Source: Austropuccinia psidii
Lineage: Eukaryota > Basidiomycota > Pucciniomycetes > Pucciniales > Sphaerophragmiaceae
Length of the DNA stretch: 64,000 bases
Assembly (NCBI GenBank): GCA_023105745.1
Contig: JALGQZ010000001.1
Coordinates: forward strand, 59,745,937 to 59,809,936
Reading direction: 5' to 3'
A program made the translations under genes and the position numbers. This document shows positions 24,788-35,879 of the stretch, piece by piece. Within the stretch, counting starts at the first letter, position 1, and each line of letters begins with the position of its first letter. Under the pieces are notes generated by a model, which was given only the letters and a program-made list of their open reading frames with translations, ran no database searches and was not told where the DNA came from.

Positions 24788-26559
24788 TTAGTTACTTAAT
24801 TATTTCTTTTACTTGTTATACACTACTAGTGATGATAGCAGTAAGAAGCAATTGTCTAAAAGAATTAATTACAAAAAGTATTGTGGGAACTCCTCTGCAT
24901 GTGGGATAAAATGAGGCAGTACCTGGAAGGGGAAATTACAAGAAAACATTTTTGAATTGCTGTTTGAGACTTGTAACCCTTGCTCTGCTTGTGTGTTAGA
25001 ATAATCTAGACTTCCCTCCCTAATATACTAAGTTATCTTTACTGATTTTACCAAATCAATTTTATTATTGATAGTGGCTTGATCAGAAAATAGTGGCTTG
25101 AAAACAATGGTTATTTAAAACCTTAACAAATAAATTCTTTTAAAACTTTCATAAGGCTAAGTGGATTCCACCAAATAATTGTAAAAAAAATATATTAATT
25201 AAGATAATAATAAAAAATAAATAAATAAAATTTCAACACTATTTTATAATACAAAATTATAAAATATTTTTTTTCTTGATAATTCTTTAATAAATATGGA
25301 AACTAATAGCTAGGATAAAAACAATCTTAAATTCTCTAAAATAATAAGCTTGAAAAGGATAAAAATATATTTCAAGAAATTTTGATGTGATCTATAGGTT
25401 AATACTCTAATAATTGTTAATAATATAGTATAATATGGGTAATTCAGTGCTATGTTTGGTCTTGTGTTTTAATAATAAATTATATAATATCTTCTAAGTT
25501 GATGATAATAATACTAGCTATTTGATATAGGTTCAATATTAATCTTAACTAAACACTAAATTATTTAAATCTGATTTTGTTCCTTGATGATAATTTATTA
25601 AATATTACCCAATAAATACAAATCCACTTTTATTTTTAAAAGTAGTAAAATTACTTTGGTTATGTAGGTTTTCTTTAAAAAAAAACAAAATTAGTCTCTT
25701 TGATGAAGTTTACAACAAAAACTAGCCCAAAGCTAATTAAAATGATTAGGTTTTATTTTAAAGCTTAAAAAATTACTTTTGTTTGATTGTTTTCTTTTGA
25801 AACTCTCTAAAAGTTACTTTTAATGATTTAAAAACTAAACTGCAGAGACGCCTTTCTCATTAGCTTCAGGCTTTAAGATCCTAATTAAACAAGGCACTAG
25901 TCTACCTGCTAGTAAGGGATGAATTAAAGTCTTGTCACACTATTGGTTCTCTTGATCTATTTCAACAACAAATCTCACCTACTAGGCTTAATTTATCAAA
26001 TAAATTTCTAGTATAACCTCCTAGAAGAGGGATCAGAAAAAATAAATTGAATTTACAATTTCTAGATGGGGAAAATTGAAAAAGTGGGAGAGAGGGCCTC
26101 TATTTATAGCTGTGTGGCCCTCCATAGGAGTGCAAAAAAGAGGGGACTTAGAAATTTTCAGCCTTTGGTGGCTGTGAAAAGCTGTGAAAACTTGAATTTT
26201 GGATTTGCAGGGGCAACATGTTGTGACGTGACACAAGTCTAGATTTCTGACCAATCAGATTTCTTCACTTCACTTTTGATAATGACATGAAGAGTTTCTG
26301 ACCAATCAGATCAATTAATTCTTATCTCACCTATACAAATGACATGTTTATGACATGTGGCTGTGAAATACAGTCAAACCTTAATTTCTGGCCCTGGAAC
26401 CCTTATCTCCATGTATTACTCAATTAATTATTAATCTGTCAGCTGATTTTACTGGATTATAGTTTTTGGGCCTTTGAGGGATGACTTGTGGGTTAGGTTT
26501 CACCTGTTTATGAAAATTCACATAGTACTGATTACCTGTATTCCTTATTGGCCTGTATT
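24788..26559. other. Noncoding flank, possibly an LTR fragment
   Basis: No gene. The part from about 25.84 to 26.55 kb is less AT-rich and includes 'GGCCTCTATTTATAGC', similar to the TATA-like zone of the gypsy LTRs in this window, and two copies of a CCAAT-containing repeat (listed separately). It could be an LTR of another family; no second copy is present. Confidence 0.35.
26244..26311. repeat. Direct repeat of a 17-bp CCAAT-containing sequence
   Basis: TTTCTGACCAATCAGAT occurs at 26244-26260 and again at 26295-26311, 51 bp apart and identical. The core CCAAT resembles the binding site of the HAP/NF-Y complex, but a regulatory role is only a guess. Confidence 0.8.
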
Positions 26560-26699
26560 ACCTATATTCTTCCTGAAAATTCTTAATTCTTCTTAAATCT
26601 TCCCAAAAATTCCTAAAACTTTCAGAAATTTCATTTTCCCAAAATTCCCAATTTTCAGAATGTTGCCACTGTGGCTTGAACCCATGACCTTTCCATATT
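26560..26699 (-). repeat. tRNA-derived SINE-like element, 3' part (split by CACTA)
   Basis: On the minus strand, 26682-26673 reads GGTTCAAGCC, a good Pol III B box, followed by CACAGTGGC, which can pair with GCCAACTGG at the other part's 5' end (32243-32235) like a tRNA acceptor stem. A G/A/T-rich body with GGAATTTT-type repeats follows toward 26.56 kb. The partner with the A box lies across the CACTA element at 32197-32243. The 3' end is not defined. Confidence 0.55.
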
Positions 26700-26702
26700 T
26701 CA
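26700..26702. repeat. Target-site duplication TCA (left)
   Basis: TCA directly before the CACTG terminus; the same TCA follows the other terminus at 32197-32199. Three base pairs is the usual duplication for CACTA elements. Confidence 0.8.
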
Positions 26703-26897
26703 CACTGCACACATTGGGTTGACGTTACATATGCAACGTCACCCTTACATTGCATAGGTGAGCTCTCCCAATCGGGACTGTATAATCCCAACGACAGTTC
26801 CCTACAACCATCTTTTCAGCAATGTCACTTACCCCTATCCTGGACCCTATGCGTCATCATTAAACACTCACAAGCCTCACTGACACTCGATGATTTT
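26703..26897 (+). repeat. CACTA left terminal inverted repeat
   Basis: 195 bp, complementary to 32002-32196. It contains a 22-bp near-palindrome at 26720-26741 whose arms are TGACGTT and AACGTCA, and a second TGCAACGTCACCC / TACATTGCA pairing just inside, likely transposase-binding sites. Confidence 0.9.
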
Positions 26898-27119
26898 ATT
26901 GCCATTTTTTTCCTTTTACTCTCACTTTTTTCATTTCACTCATACTACTTCTTGAATACAATGTCCCTCTGCAATTGCACCCAATGCCTCACCTATACAA
27001 CACATTTACCAAATGGCCCTGTAGCTGGTTGACTTATATCTTCACAAAATAAACACAAGCATCAACAAACTTATTTATTCAAAGCAAAATGCAATGACTT
27101 GCAAACAGATTCTTCATCT

Positions 27120-29878
27120 ATGTCAGCTTCGGAAAGTTCTGATGTCTGTGGGTTGGAAAGTCAAGATCTTGATGTGCCCTACAATGAACAAGAGAGTCTT
27201 CCTTGTGAGCCACTAATGAAATTACTCTATATGTGCACTTTAAGCTAATTTCTTCATTATAGTCCTTCTTGATATTTTCATTTGCTGGCTCCATTTGATA
27301 TGTGCACTTAGCTGGAGTAACTGCTGAGTTGTTTATAGATTCATTCAAGCAATAATATCAGCAGCAGAAAGAGATTCATGGGAAAATTACAAAACAGGAA
27401 AAGACTTACGCTCAATGATGAAGACCCTGAAGATATCCCCCAATCTCAAAGCATTTGTATGTTGTCCAACGTGTTACTCTTTATATGAAGGAGTGAATGT
27501 CCCGATTTCATGTACATATCAGCCCCTTGGCAAGAATCCGTGCAATGCAGCCCTCTTCAAGGAAACAACAAACTTCAGTGCTATCCGCGACAAAGGAGTT
27601 TCCCCACGGTTGACATCAACAGTTACCCCCAATGAGCTTGGTATAATAAACACACCAATATGCATATACTATGTACATGAAGTTTCCAAGTGGGTTGAAT
27701 GGTTATTGAGCCTTGATATCACTGAAATAGAAATCGATTTGTGGAAAAACAAGCTGCAAAGTACTTAACCTGTTTCGGATATCCAGCAAAGTATGGCATG
27801 GAAGAGCTTACGTTGGGCTGATTCAACATCAAATGAGAAAAAACACCTGAATCTTGTATTTTCCTTGTTTATTGACTGGTTAAATCCACATGGTAACAAA
27901 CTATTGGGAAAGCAAGTGAGTTTGGGATGCTTAATACTTACCTGCCTTAATCTACCCCCAGTATTACGCACAAAACCAGCTTTTACATTACTCTATGGAA
28001 TTCTTCCAGGACCCAATTCACCAGACATAATCACCATTTCAAATGCAATAAAACCCTTGGTTGATGAGCTTTTAATCCTCAAGGATGGTTTCACAGTGCA
28101 TACAAATCAAGAGCCACAAGGTAGAAAGGTTTTTGTGCAACTTCTCCCAATAATTGGAGATCTGGTGGCTATACACAAAGCAGTTGGGTTTGGATCTCAC
28201 TCGGCAAAACAATTTTGTGGTTGGTGCAAAAGTGAATTGAACGATTTACAACATTTGAAACAAGGGGAAAAAAGAATGGGGGTGGACATACTGGAGCAAG
28301 CAAAGGCATGGAAGGACTCAAAAACTTTATCAGTTCAAGAAGACTTACGCAAAAGAACTGGGGTCCAGTGGTCAGAACTCAATCGATTGCCATATCGGAT
28401 CCCAAACATGCATATAGCATTGGGAGTGATGCATAATTGGCTGGAAGGAGTTCTTGCTGAAGACTTTTGAAATCGTTGGGGCTTTCAAGATCAAACACAA
28501 GTTAAAAAAAGGGGAAGAATAGAGTCACTGAAGAAACAAAAACGAGTACGAATGAATGAAACAATAAGGACGTTAGAAGATGATTCTTATTTGGATAATG
28601 ATGAAGTCAATAATTTGCAAATGGGTGATTTGGAACTAGGTAAAGGGTCAAGTGGTGGGTTCATGACAAGCGAACACATCATTCTATTTCGGAGTATCAT
28701 GCATGAAATTGTCATACCCACAGGAGTCAGCAAATTGCCATACAACCTTGGAGCGGCAAAACATGGAAAGCTCAAGGCTTCACAGTGGTTGAGCCTATTT
28801 ACTCTGATAATTCCATTAGTAATACCAGAAATGTACATAGAAGACAACAAGATAATGGATATGAAATCAAACCGTGCAAAATTCCTCCAGAATACTGGCG
28901 ATCTGGTACAATGCACAAGAATTGTGATGACAAAAATTGTGAAAGATGGGCATGCCGGGCATTTTCACAATGCATACAACAGATATTCAGAATCATCAAG
29001 AGAACTCTATAATAACCCAAATGTCAATCCAAATCACCATTATGCTCTTCACATACCAGAGCAACTGAAAGTATGGGGGCCAATGATTGGGGTTGCAGAA
29101 TTCGCGGCGGAGAGAACAATAGGTCTATTGCAGATAATTCCAACAAATCAGAAAATGAGTGAGTAAAATTCATTTGGTTTGTTGGAGAAACAAAAATAAG
29201 GGTTGAAGTATTTTGTATTTTGGGTGTAAAGTGGAAATACATGGGACTTTGATGAGGAAGTCTCAAGAAACTCAGAAGCTATTGGGAGGTTACAAGGCAA
29301 TTAGGGTGATAACAGAACCAAGTGAAGATATGGAAAGACATCCTAAAGGCCATTGGATTGAATTAAGTGATGTTGTTTACAAGGAAATGTTGATAATGCT
29401 TCAGAAAAAAGGGGTGGATGTGAGAGATGTTTATGCATTTCCACACCCTTTGGGGAAATGGGTGTTGAGCAAGTATGCAAATCCAATACGATCCACAAAA
29501 TTGCCCAATGAAGACCACAATATTTCTGTGATGCCTCCGAACAATGTCGTCTATTACAAATCCTGTGGCACTCTCAAGTATGGAAAAGTCAAGGCCATTT
29601 ACTCTTTTCTCAGTTCCTCTAACACATACGTGCCAGGAATTTTAATTGAACCTATTTTAAACAGGTATGCTCGTCCAAAATACCCCTACGGCCATCCAGG
29701 ATATTTTTTTTCCCTTATGGGAATTGTTGTGGGTCAAATTAACCATGAAAACCTCCGCATGATCTCCCCCCTTGATGTTATCTGCCTTGCTTCTTATTGT
29801 CTCATTGAAAATGATTTGTTTCGTGTGCCCATTGATGGCATCACGATGTGTCCCTGCCAGCAAGAACTGGCTGTATAG
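27120..29878 (+). pseudogene. CACTA Tnp2-type transposase (pseudogene)
   Basis: Main frame 27366-29166, then 29213-29878 in a shifted frame. Landmarks are a Cys-rich start 'VCCPTCYSLY', 'FSLFIDWLNPHGNK' (first catalytic Asp), 'LTCLNLPP..R' and 'YGILPGPNSPD', all typical of Tnp2, then 'IIGDLVAIHKAVGFGSHSAK' (second Asp) with 'FCGWC', and 'NMHIALGVMHNWLEGVL' (Glu). The C-terminal third holds 'NPNHHYALHIPEQLKVWGP' and 'EFAAERTIG'. Stops lie at 27766-27768 (TAA), 28468-28470 (TGA in 'DF*NRWGF', where CGA is likely) and 29164-29166 (TAA). A GTGAGT at 29159 could be an intron donor, but no acceptor restores the frame exactly. A possible first exon starts at 27120 and reads an acidic Ser-rich stretch. 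Confidence 0.8.
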
Positions 29879-30787
29879 TAGTTTTGGAATTCTGAGCCCA
29901 TTGAGCTCATATTGTATTTTACCTAACTTTTCTTCTAAAAACTCTTGTTTTTCTCACGTGTGCGCATTGTCTTCAAATAAGGCCAAAACTTGTGCGATTT
30001 TTCTGGTAACAAACATGCATTGATTTCATCTTATACCTGTTTACACCAAGTGAGAAAAATATACAATCCTATTCTTTATTGCCACATTACATGCATAAAA
30101 TCACTCAATACCTTGCATGCCCTGATTATCCTCACTCACCAACTAATCCTCCCCATCTTCCTCATTCTCTTCAAATGGGCTAAACTCATCGCCCTCATAC
30201 TCATACTCTCCAGGGCCATAGAACTCCTCCTCCCCATCCTCATCCTCATTTGGGCTTTTGGCCTCTAAATCAATACTTTCTCCTCCATCCTCTGATACTT
30301 CATATAGCTTCAGTACATCCTCTTTGTATTTCTCATTGAATTGCTTATCTGAACACTTTTCATCGGGATGTATTTTGGCTTCTAATGATTGTGCTGCGTC
30401 AGGGAGAAAAGCCACATTGGTGCGATCAATTTACATCCTCTTCTCAATGGGGTTCAGGGTCTTGTACCATTTGAGGTTGTAGAAGTCCATCGGTAGTCCT
30501 TTTGGTGGTATTGTATTCTTTGAAACAATGGGAACCCTTGGGAGCACTCGTGTCCGTCGACGGCTCACAATTCCTAAGTGGCTTTCATGTGCAGCTATTG
30601 CCTCATCCAGCTTACGGAAGAAAATATTTGCCTTCTTTGAGCGATAACCCAATGTGCGAATGACATATACATCATTTTTTTTCCTGCCAACTTCGTCATC
30701 ACTATGTGCTGCAATGTCTTCAATTATTTTGCAGTATCTCTTTGGAAGCTTTTGAAGAATGGCAAAGTCTAGCCTTGCATTACGAAG

Positions 30788-30848
30788 CTAAATAGCAAAA
30801 GTCAATCAGTGAATGTTCCATTGTGTGATCAGAAAATATTGGACTTAC
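30788..30848 (-). other. Intron 2 of the CACTA second gene
   Basis: 61 nt, GTAAGT at the donor and ATTTAG at the acceptor on the minus strand; removal joins 'SNTNRAR' to 'LRNARLDF' in phase 0. Confidence 0.75.
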
Positions 30849-31415
30849 TCGGGCACGATTTGTGTTTGAGTTACCTTTCATTATCGATGCTTTGAAGCTC
30901 CCCTTGACCTTGTTTTCTTTTTCTATGTGACCTTTCATCAAATAGTGTACAAAATGATTGTACGCCTTTTGCAAAAGTCCAGCATTAGTTACATAGCTGA
31001 AGTTCATGCTGAAATTGTTATATGCACCCCCAGCAACAAGTTGCTGGAATGTTGTCACTGCTGCAATACGACATGCAACATTGTAAAGCTCATCCTGGTT
31101 CTGGGAAAGGTTGGGACTCCAATGAGTAAATCCTAGGTGACTGAGAGTTCCTTGGATATAATCTATGTATGTTTGACTTAGCTTCTTCATACCATTGCCG
31201 AGCTGAACAGGGTTGAGTTGTTTGATGGCAAAGGCTTGAACATCATCTTAAGTGTCAAGTTGAAAGCGGCCACAGTCTTTAATAACACCTTCAAGCTGCT
31301 GAACATTTGAAAACTTGCGATAAAAGTTGGCAAGAGCTGATTGTGTTGGCGGAGATGGAAGGGAATCCTTTTCTTTTATGTCCCAGAGCATCTTGATATG
31401 CTTGAAAAATACATC

Positions 31416-31482
31416 CTACAGAAACGAATTTGTCAGTATGTAATACAGGCAGATGCTGCATTAAAGAAGAAATACAGCTTAC
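31416..31482 (-). other. Intron 1 of the CACTA second gene
   Basis: 67 nt, GTAAGC donor and CTGTAG acceptor on the minus strand; removal joins 'FPPDFKGVK' to 'DVFFKHIKMLWD' in phase 0. Confidence 0.75.
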
Positions 31483-32001
31483 TTTAACACCCTTGAAGTC
31501 AGGCGGGAAATCCTTTCCTTGCAGTTGCAAGGGATGACGCTTAGCACTTGGGGGTGGGGTGGCTATTGGTGTCTTCTTGGATTTCATGTTGGTGGTTTTT
31601 TTGGGTGTGAGGATGGAAGGAAGAGGCTCAGATTGAGCACGGCAGTTTTTCACTTTTTTGTCAGGCTTGGTTGCAGCTACTTGGTAGACTTTTGGGACCT
31701 TCAGGGTGTTTTGTGGGGATGGTGTAAGTTTCAGTTGGTCTACATCTTCTTTTAGTGATAACATTGAGCTTGCAAATGCTTCTTGAGCCTGGAGGATTGT
31801 CATTATCATGTTTCCAATGTCCTGACTAGGTGGCTGTGAGGATGGTTCAGTTGGGCCATTAAGCTCCATTTCGATGGAATCACAAAACGTAATTGAACAA
31901 ATATGAGTATTTTTAGTTTCAAGGTTTAACAAAGTGAAAAGAGAAAATGATTGAGAGAATAAAATGAATGTTGGAAGAACAAGGCTGAAGGATAAATACC
32001 A

Positions 32002-32196
32002 AAAATCATCGAGTGTCAGTGAGGCTTGTGAGTGTTTAATGATGACGCATAGGGTCCAGGATAGGGGTAAGTGACGTTGCTGAAAAGATGGTCGTAGGGA
32101 ACTGTCCTTGGGATTATACAGTCCTGAATGGGAGAGCTCACCTATGCAATGTCAGGGTGACGTTGCATATGTAATGTCAACCCGATGTGTGCAGTA
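32002..32196 (-). repeat. CACTA right terminal inverted repeat
   Basis: 195 bp, about 95% identical by eye to the left repeat. The near-palindrome lies at 32158-32179 with one extra mismatch compared with the left copy. Confidence 0.9.
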
Positions 32197-32199
32197 TCA
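32197..32199. repeat. Target-site duplication TCA (right)
   Basis: Matches TCA at 26700-26702 on the other side of the element. Confidence 0.8.
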
Positions 32200-32243
32200 G
32201 CCTCAAAGCCAGAGCTCCTTCCTTACCAACTGTTCCAGTTGGC
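32197..32243 (-). repeat. tRNA-derived SINE-like element, 5' part (split by CACTA)
   Basis: On the minus strand the sequence starts GCCAACTGG and contains TGGAACAGTTGG at 32237-32226, which resembles a Pol III A box, and GGTAAGGA as in tRNA D arms. Joined to the other half at the TCA site it gives an A-to-B box spacing of about 58 nt and a potential acceptor stem, so the target of the CACTA insertion was probably the tRNA-like head of a SINE. No other copy is seen in the window. Confidence 0.55.
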
Positions 32244-34149
32244 ATTTTATGAGACTTCCAAAATAGTGACCACATTCACATGTCCCATTCCTTTTCTTTT
32301 CAAAAATATTTTTCAGAACTTACCAGCCTTTCATAATTGCCTTAAAAGAGGAGCACTATACAAGAATAATACATAAAAACAAAATAGAAAAAACTAATAC
32401 ATACTATATCCCTTCCAACATCCAGTCCCACTCTTCATTTCTGCAGCTTCAATGAGAAATTTGGGGGTTACATTAACAAAAAAATTGATGTAATATGGCC
32501 TTTCCAATTCAACAATAGATTATTTCAGTCTTCAAAAATTAATCATTTAATTATTTAAAGGAACTCAATGATGCTTATCCCCTCTTTCGGTGGTTCATAA
32601 CAGCAAAAATACATGAAATTTCCCAAAATTGATACCTCAAAAGTGTTTTGTTCCACACCTTGAACCTTCTATGTCCCCTATGATGACAATAACTCTGCTC
32701 TTTATTAATTGGCATCCTCATTGTGACTCTGATTATATTAATCACCCAATTGCTTATATTTAAGCATATAAAAAAATAGATAAAAAAATTATTTACAGAG
32801 AAAATTGAAAAATGTCTTTGATTTTGGTACTGTCCATCACAATTGTGTTTTGGATAGTGCAGTGGGGTGACACTGGCCAAGCAAACCTGTGGTCAATTCT
32901 CCTTAATGAATATATCATTTTTGTTATTCCATGCTTATTTTACTGTTATTTTCCCTCAAAGGTGATTTCATACTATTGATATCCTCTTTTATATAAATAA
33001 TTACCATAAAAAATAAAAAAAATTATTCAGCTGAACTTTCATGGTATACCACAGTATTTAATAATAAGAATTCTTTATTAAAATGATTTTATCATTTTAA
33101 TGTATAATTATCTTTTTCAAGAATAATTAAAAGTATAATTCTTGAAAAAACTTTAAGAATTAATTAAAAATACTCACTAAAACTCCAATAAACCATGAAA
33201 AGAACTGGTAGAGACATTTGATGGTTAAATTGTGGATTTAAAATATCAAAATTCAATTTATAACAGTAATACAAAGAATCATAGTTTATTTCTGATTGAT
33301 TCTGAAATATTAAAATACTTAAGAAAAGATTTAACTAATACTTGTTGGTAATAAAGGTATAATTGGATCATAAGATGATTTAGGAAAAACAGAAAGAGGA
33401 AGCCTCTTTTAAGTCAAAAACCTCTCACAGAGGCATTCCATGGATCAAAATATCAAACCAGTGAGTGAGAAAGCAATTATCCTTTTTGAATTATTGATTG
33501 CATCATCTGTTGTCATGTAAGATTATCATAATTACTTAATTAAGGCTTTTATGTAACTACCATCCCATTTATGCTTAAGAATAAAAGGAGTAGCAACTGT
33601 AGATCTTCCTTTATTTCAAAAAGAAAATTAATTTCTCAAAGTTATCAACGCTATTGGAAATTCCATAACAGGTTGTATTTTCTGTGAATTTTTGAAGATT
33701 AAGTGTTTCACATGGAATCATCAAAAATCGACTGTAATTATAGCTTTTAATTTTACTTAGGAAACCATAACTCTTCTTGGTTTCTTTATTAATCATACCA
33801 TTTTCCATTGGTACTGAAATTTTCAGAAAGATTCATCAATAATTGTATTTTCAATGAATTTTCCACGTTTTTACCTTATTTCTACATAGAATTGCAAATA
33901 GCACAGTATGGCTAGTTGCTATGTGGTAAATCAATGGATACTAGTCCAAAAAGAGTTTTAATTACTCTTTTAAGGTTTATAAGTTGAAAATCATTAATAA
34001 TTGACATGGTTACAGGAGTCTAACTTGCTATCTACCTCCTTGTCATTTCAAAATAGCAGCTTATTTGCAATTTTCTTATGATTTAATGAGAGTTTAACTT
34101 GATAACCAAGTTCCCAAAAGGCTTTAGTATACTAATTGGGACATGTCCA
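32244..34149. other. AT-rich sequence without recognised gene
   Basis: A minus-strand frame at 32880-32575 is open for 101 codons and has an unusual stretch rich in His/Arg ('YCHHRGHRRFKVWNKT'), but I cannot assign a family. The rest shows nothing. Confidence 0.3.
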
Positions 34150-34719
34150 GCCATGGGACTAAGCTTTAGAGATTTCTAGGCCTCAGAGGTCTCAGAAGCT
34201 GGCTACCCTGGCTCTCTTTGATGTCTTTTGTCCCCCTTAGCTATTTTCACCTCAAAAATAGTAATTGAGGCTTAAAGAGTGATATCCACTATGAGTGTAT
34301 CACAACTGTGTAAAGGAATAATGTAGTTTAAGTGCTGCAAACATGAATAACACTAATCTTAGTGTACATGTAACATGGTATTTCTCACATTCTCATTATT
34401 TTAGCCTGAAATTGAGAAAAACAGAAAATTTCACAATTCTTTTATGTGGTATTGAAGTATTTTCTATATTACCATCTCATAGTGTTAATTCAAGCTTATT
34501 CACTTTATGAGCTACTTTAGGTAAATTTCTGTGTAGAATCCACATCTGGATTTAAATCCATGGATTTACTTACCCACCAAAATGTTATTCATCTTTTCTT
34601 AAATCAGAAATGATGAATTTTGGATATATGCATGACTTATGGCTTATTCATAGTTCATAATATATTTTAATATTAATTGTGGCCTATTTGGGTATGTAAA
34701 ATATACCTCAAGGCTCACA
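34150..34719. repeat. LTR-like repeat, copy B
   Basis: Related to copy A at 16600-17211 through the CTCAGAGG / GGCTCTCTTTGAT block at 34.18-34.22 kb, the 'CTTTTATGTGGT' block near 34.44 kb and the end 'TTTGGGTATGTAAAATATACCTC' family motif with GGCTCACA at 34712-34719. The end motif is shared with the gypsy LTRs at 37844 and 55570. The start is not defined. Confidence 0.5.
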
Positions 34720-35879
34720 AGGAGTATGATAACTGGAGAACTTATAGGAAAACTTGATAGCTTGGCCATAAAAATATTTATGTAAGTTTGGTGAAAATAG
34801 TCCAGAAGAACTAATCCATTCTTGAAAACTAGAAATTTCCCCTGCTGATGGTGGATGTCCAGCCCAAAAATATTTAATAATTAAATTAATTACCAAAATT
34901 CTGATTAAAATCAAAAAATGCCTTGGTAAAATTTACTAGAAATTTAAAGTAAATAAGTTGAATTAGCTTTTTTTAATTACTCCAATAATTTATTTTAGGA
35001 ATTCAATTTTCCAAGTATTTTAAATATAAGTCTCCCTTTTTTTTGGAGGGGGAGTTCAAACTTTGTCATCTGGCTTTTAAGGGTGCTAAGGGATGGGTGA
35101 GACTTCAAGGTCCCCAATTACCTGAAAGAAAATGTCATTTTTGGGGGGTTGAATTGAATTATCAAGACACAAAAATTGGCATTTTATTATGAATTCTTCT
35201 TGAATTAATTAAAATAAATGGGATTAAAGTTTTGATTAATTATTTTATTGATTTTAGTTTATCAAAAAACTATTTCTTTTTTTTGTTTTTTACTTTAAAA
35301 TTTATTCAATTTTTACCATTTACTTTTACATTAATTCTACTTTTTTCATATAAAAAATAAAATAAAAATCATGTAATTAAATTTACATTAGGGGGTTTCT
35401 AATATAAGAAAGCCTGAGTTAGAAATCTGGACTTTTTTCCTTCAAAAACTGAATTTAATTTCTGGGATTTCAGAAATCCCACACCCCTAGATGCATTGTA
35501 TTTTAAAAATAAAGAAAACCATATTTTTAGGGAAAAATACTGAGCTTCCACACATTAAATAACAGCCCTATGTATAAGCATCCATTCAAAAAAACTCACT
35601 AAGTTATTTTCATTTTGCATAAGAAATACTCTATTAAATAATAATATTGAGATATAGCTTTCAGCATTTCAGGAAGATCCTTTTATCACCTTGCAGTATA
35701 TCACACTTGTCTTGTCTCCATATTTATTTGAAAGATTTCAGAAAGAATACCATTAATTTGTGAATTGAATTCTTTTCAGTATGTACTTCCAATTGAATCT
35801 GATTCATATTCCAACCTAAAAGAAACACATTTCGCTATTACAACATCTCAAAATACAAAGATATCTTAGGCCCCAAAAA
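34720..35879. other. AT-rich flank without recognised gene
   Basis: A minus-strand frame at 34914-34708 reads a plausible-looking peptide ('GEISSFQEWISSSGLFSPN') up to the LTR-like end, but without a known relative I do not call it a gene. The upstream end of the Harbinger transposase must lie near the right side of this stretch. Confidence 0.3.

Larger units (their letters stand above)
30143..31869 (-). pseudogene. CACTA second gene, acidic-tailed protein of unknown role
   Basis: Converges on the transposase gene. Three exons (31869-31483, 31415-30849, 30787-30143) are separated by introns of 67 and 61 nt with GTAAGC...GTAG and GTAAGT...TTAG borders. All junctions are phase 0 and the total is 533 codons including the stop. 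The N-terminus is Ser/Pro/Lys-rich with a short coiled-coil-like segment ('FASSMLSLKEDVDQL'). The middle is hydrophobic and aromatic, followed by a basic stretch ('VSRRRTRVLPRVPIV') and a strongly acidic tail with a D/E-rich end. I do not recognise the family. By position it would be the accessory, TnpA-like protein of the element, but no sequence relation was seen. Stops TAA at 31250-31248 and 30433-30431 break it. Confidence 0.65.
26703..32196. mobile_element. CACTA (EnSpm) DNA transposon, 5,494 bp, complete ends
   Basis: Ends are CACTGCACACAT on the left and, reading inward on the minus strand, TACTGCACACAT on the right (one change in the first base). Inverted repeats of 195 bp (26703-26897 and 32002-32196) differ at about nine positions by eye and have no gaps. 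The flanking TCA is duplicated. Inside are a plus-strand Tnp2-type transposase gene and a converging minus-strand gene of unknown role, both with stops. Structure and termini are near perfect while the genes are broken, so the copy is fairly young but dead unless helped in trans. Confidence 0.9.

Noticed and set aside
32575..32880. DDE transposase fragment with His-rich segment
   Set aside because: Only a vague resemblance; no catalytic motif could be placed.
34708..34914. Host gene fragment next to the LTR-like end
   Set aside because: Short, starts and ends in low-complexity sequence, no recognised relative.
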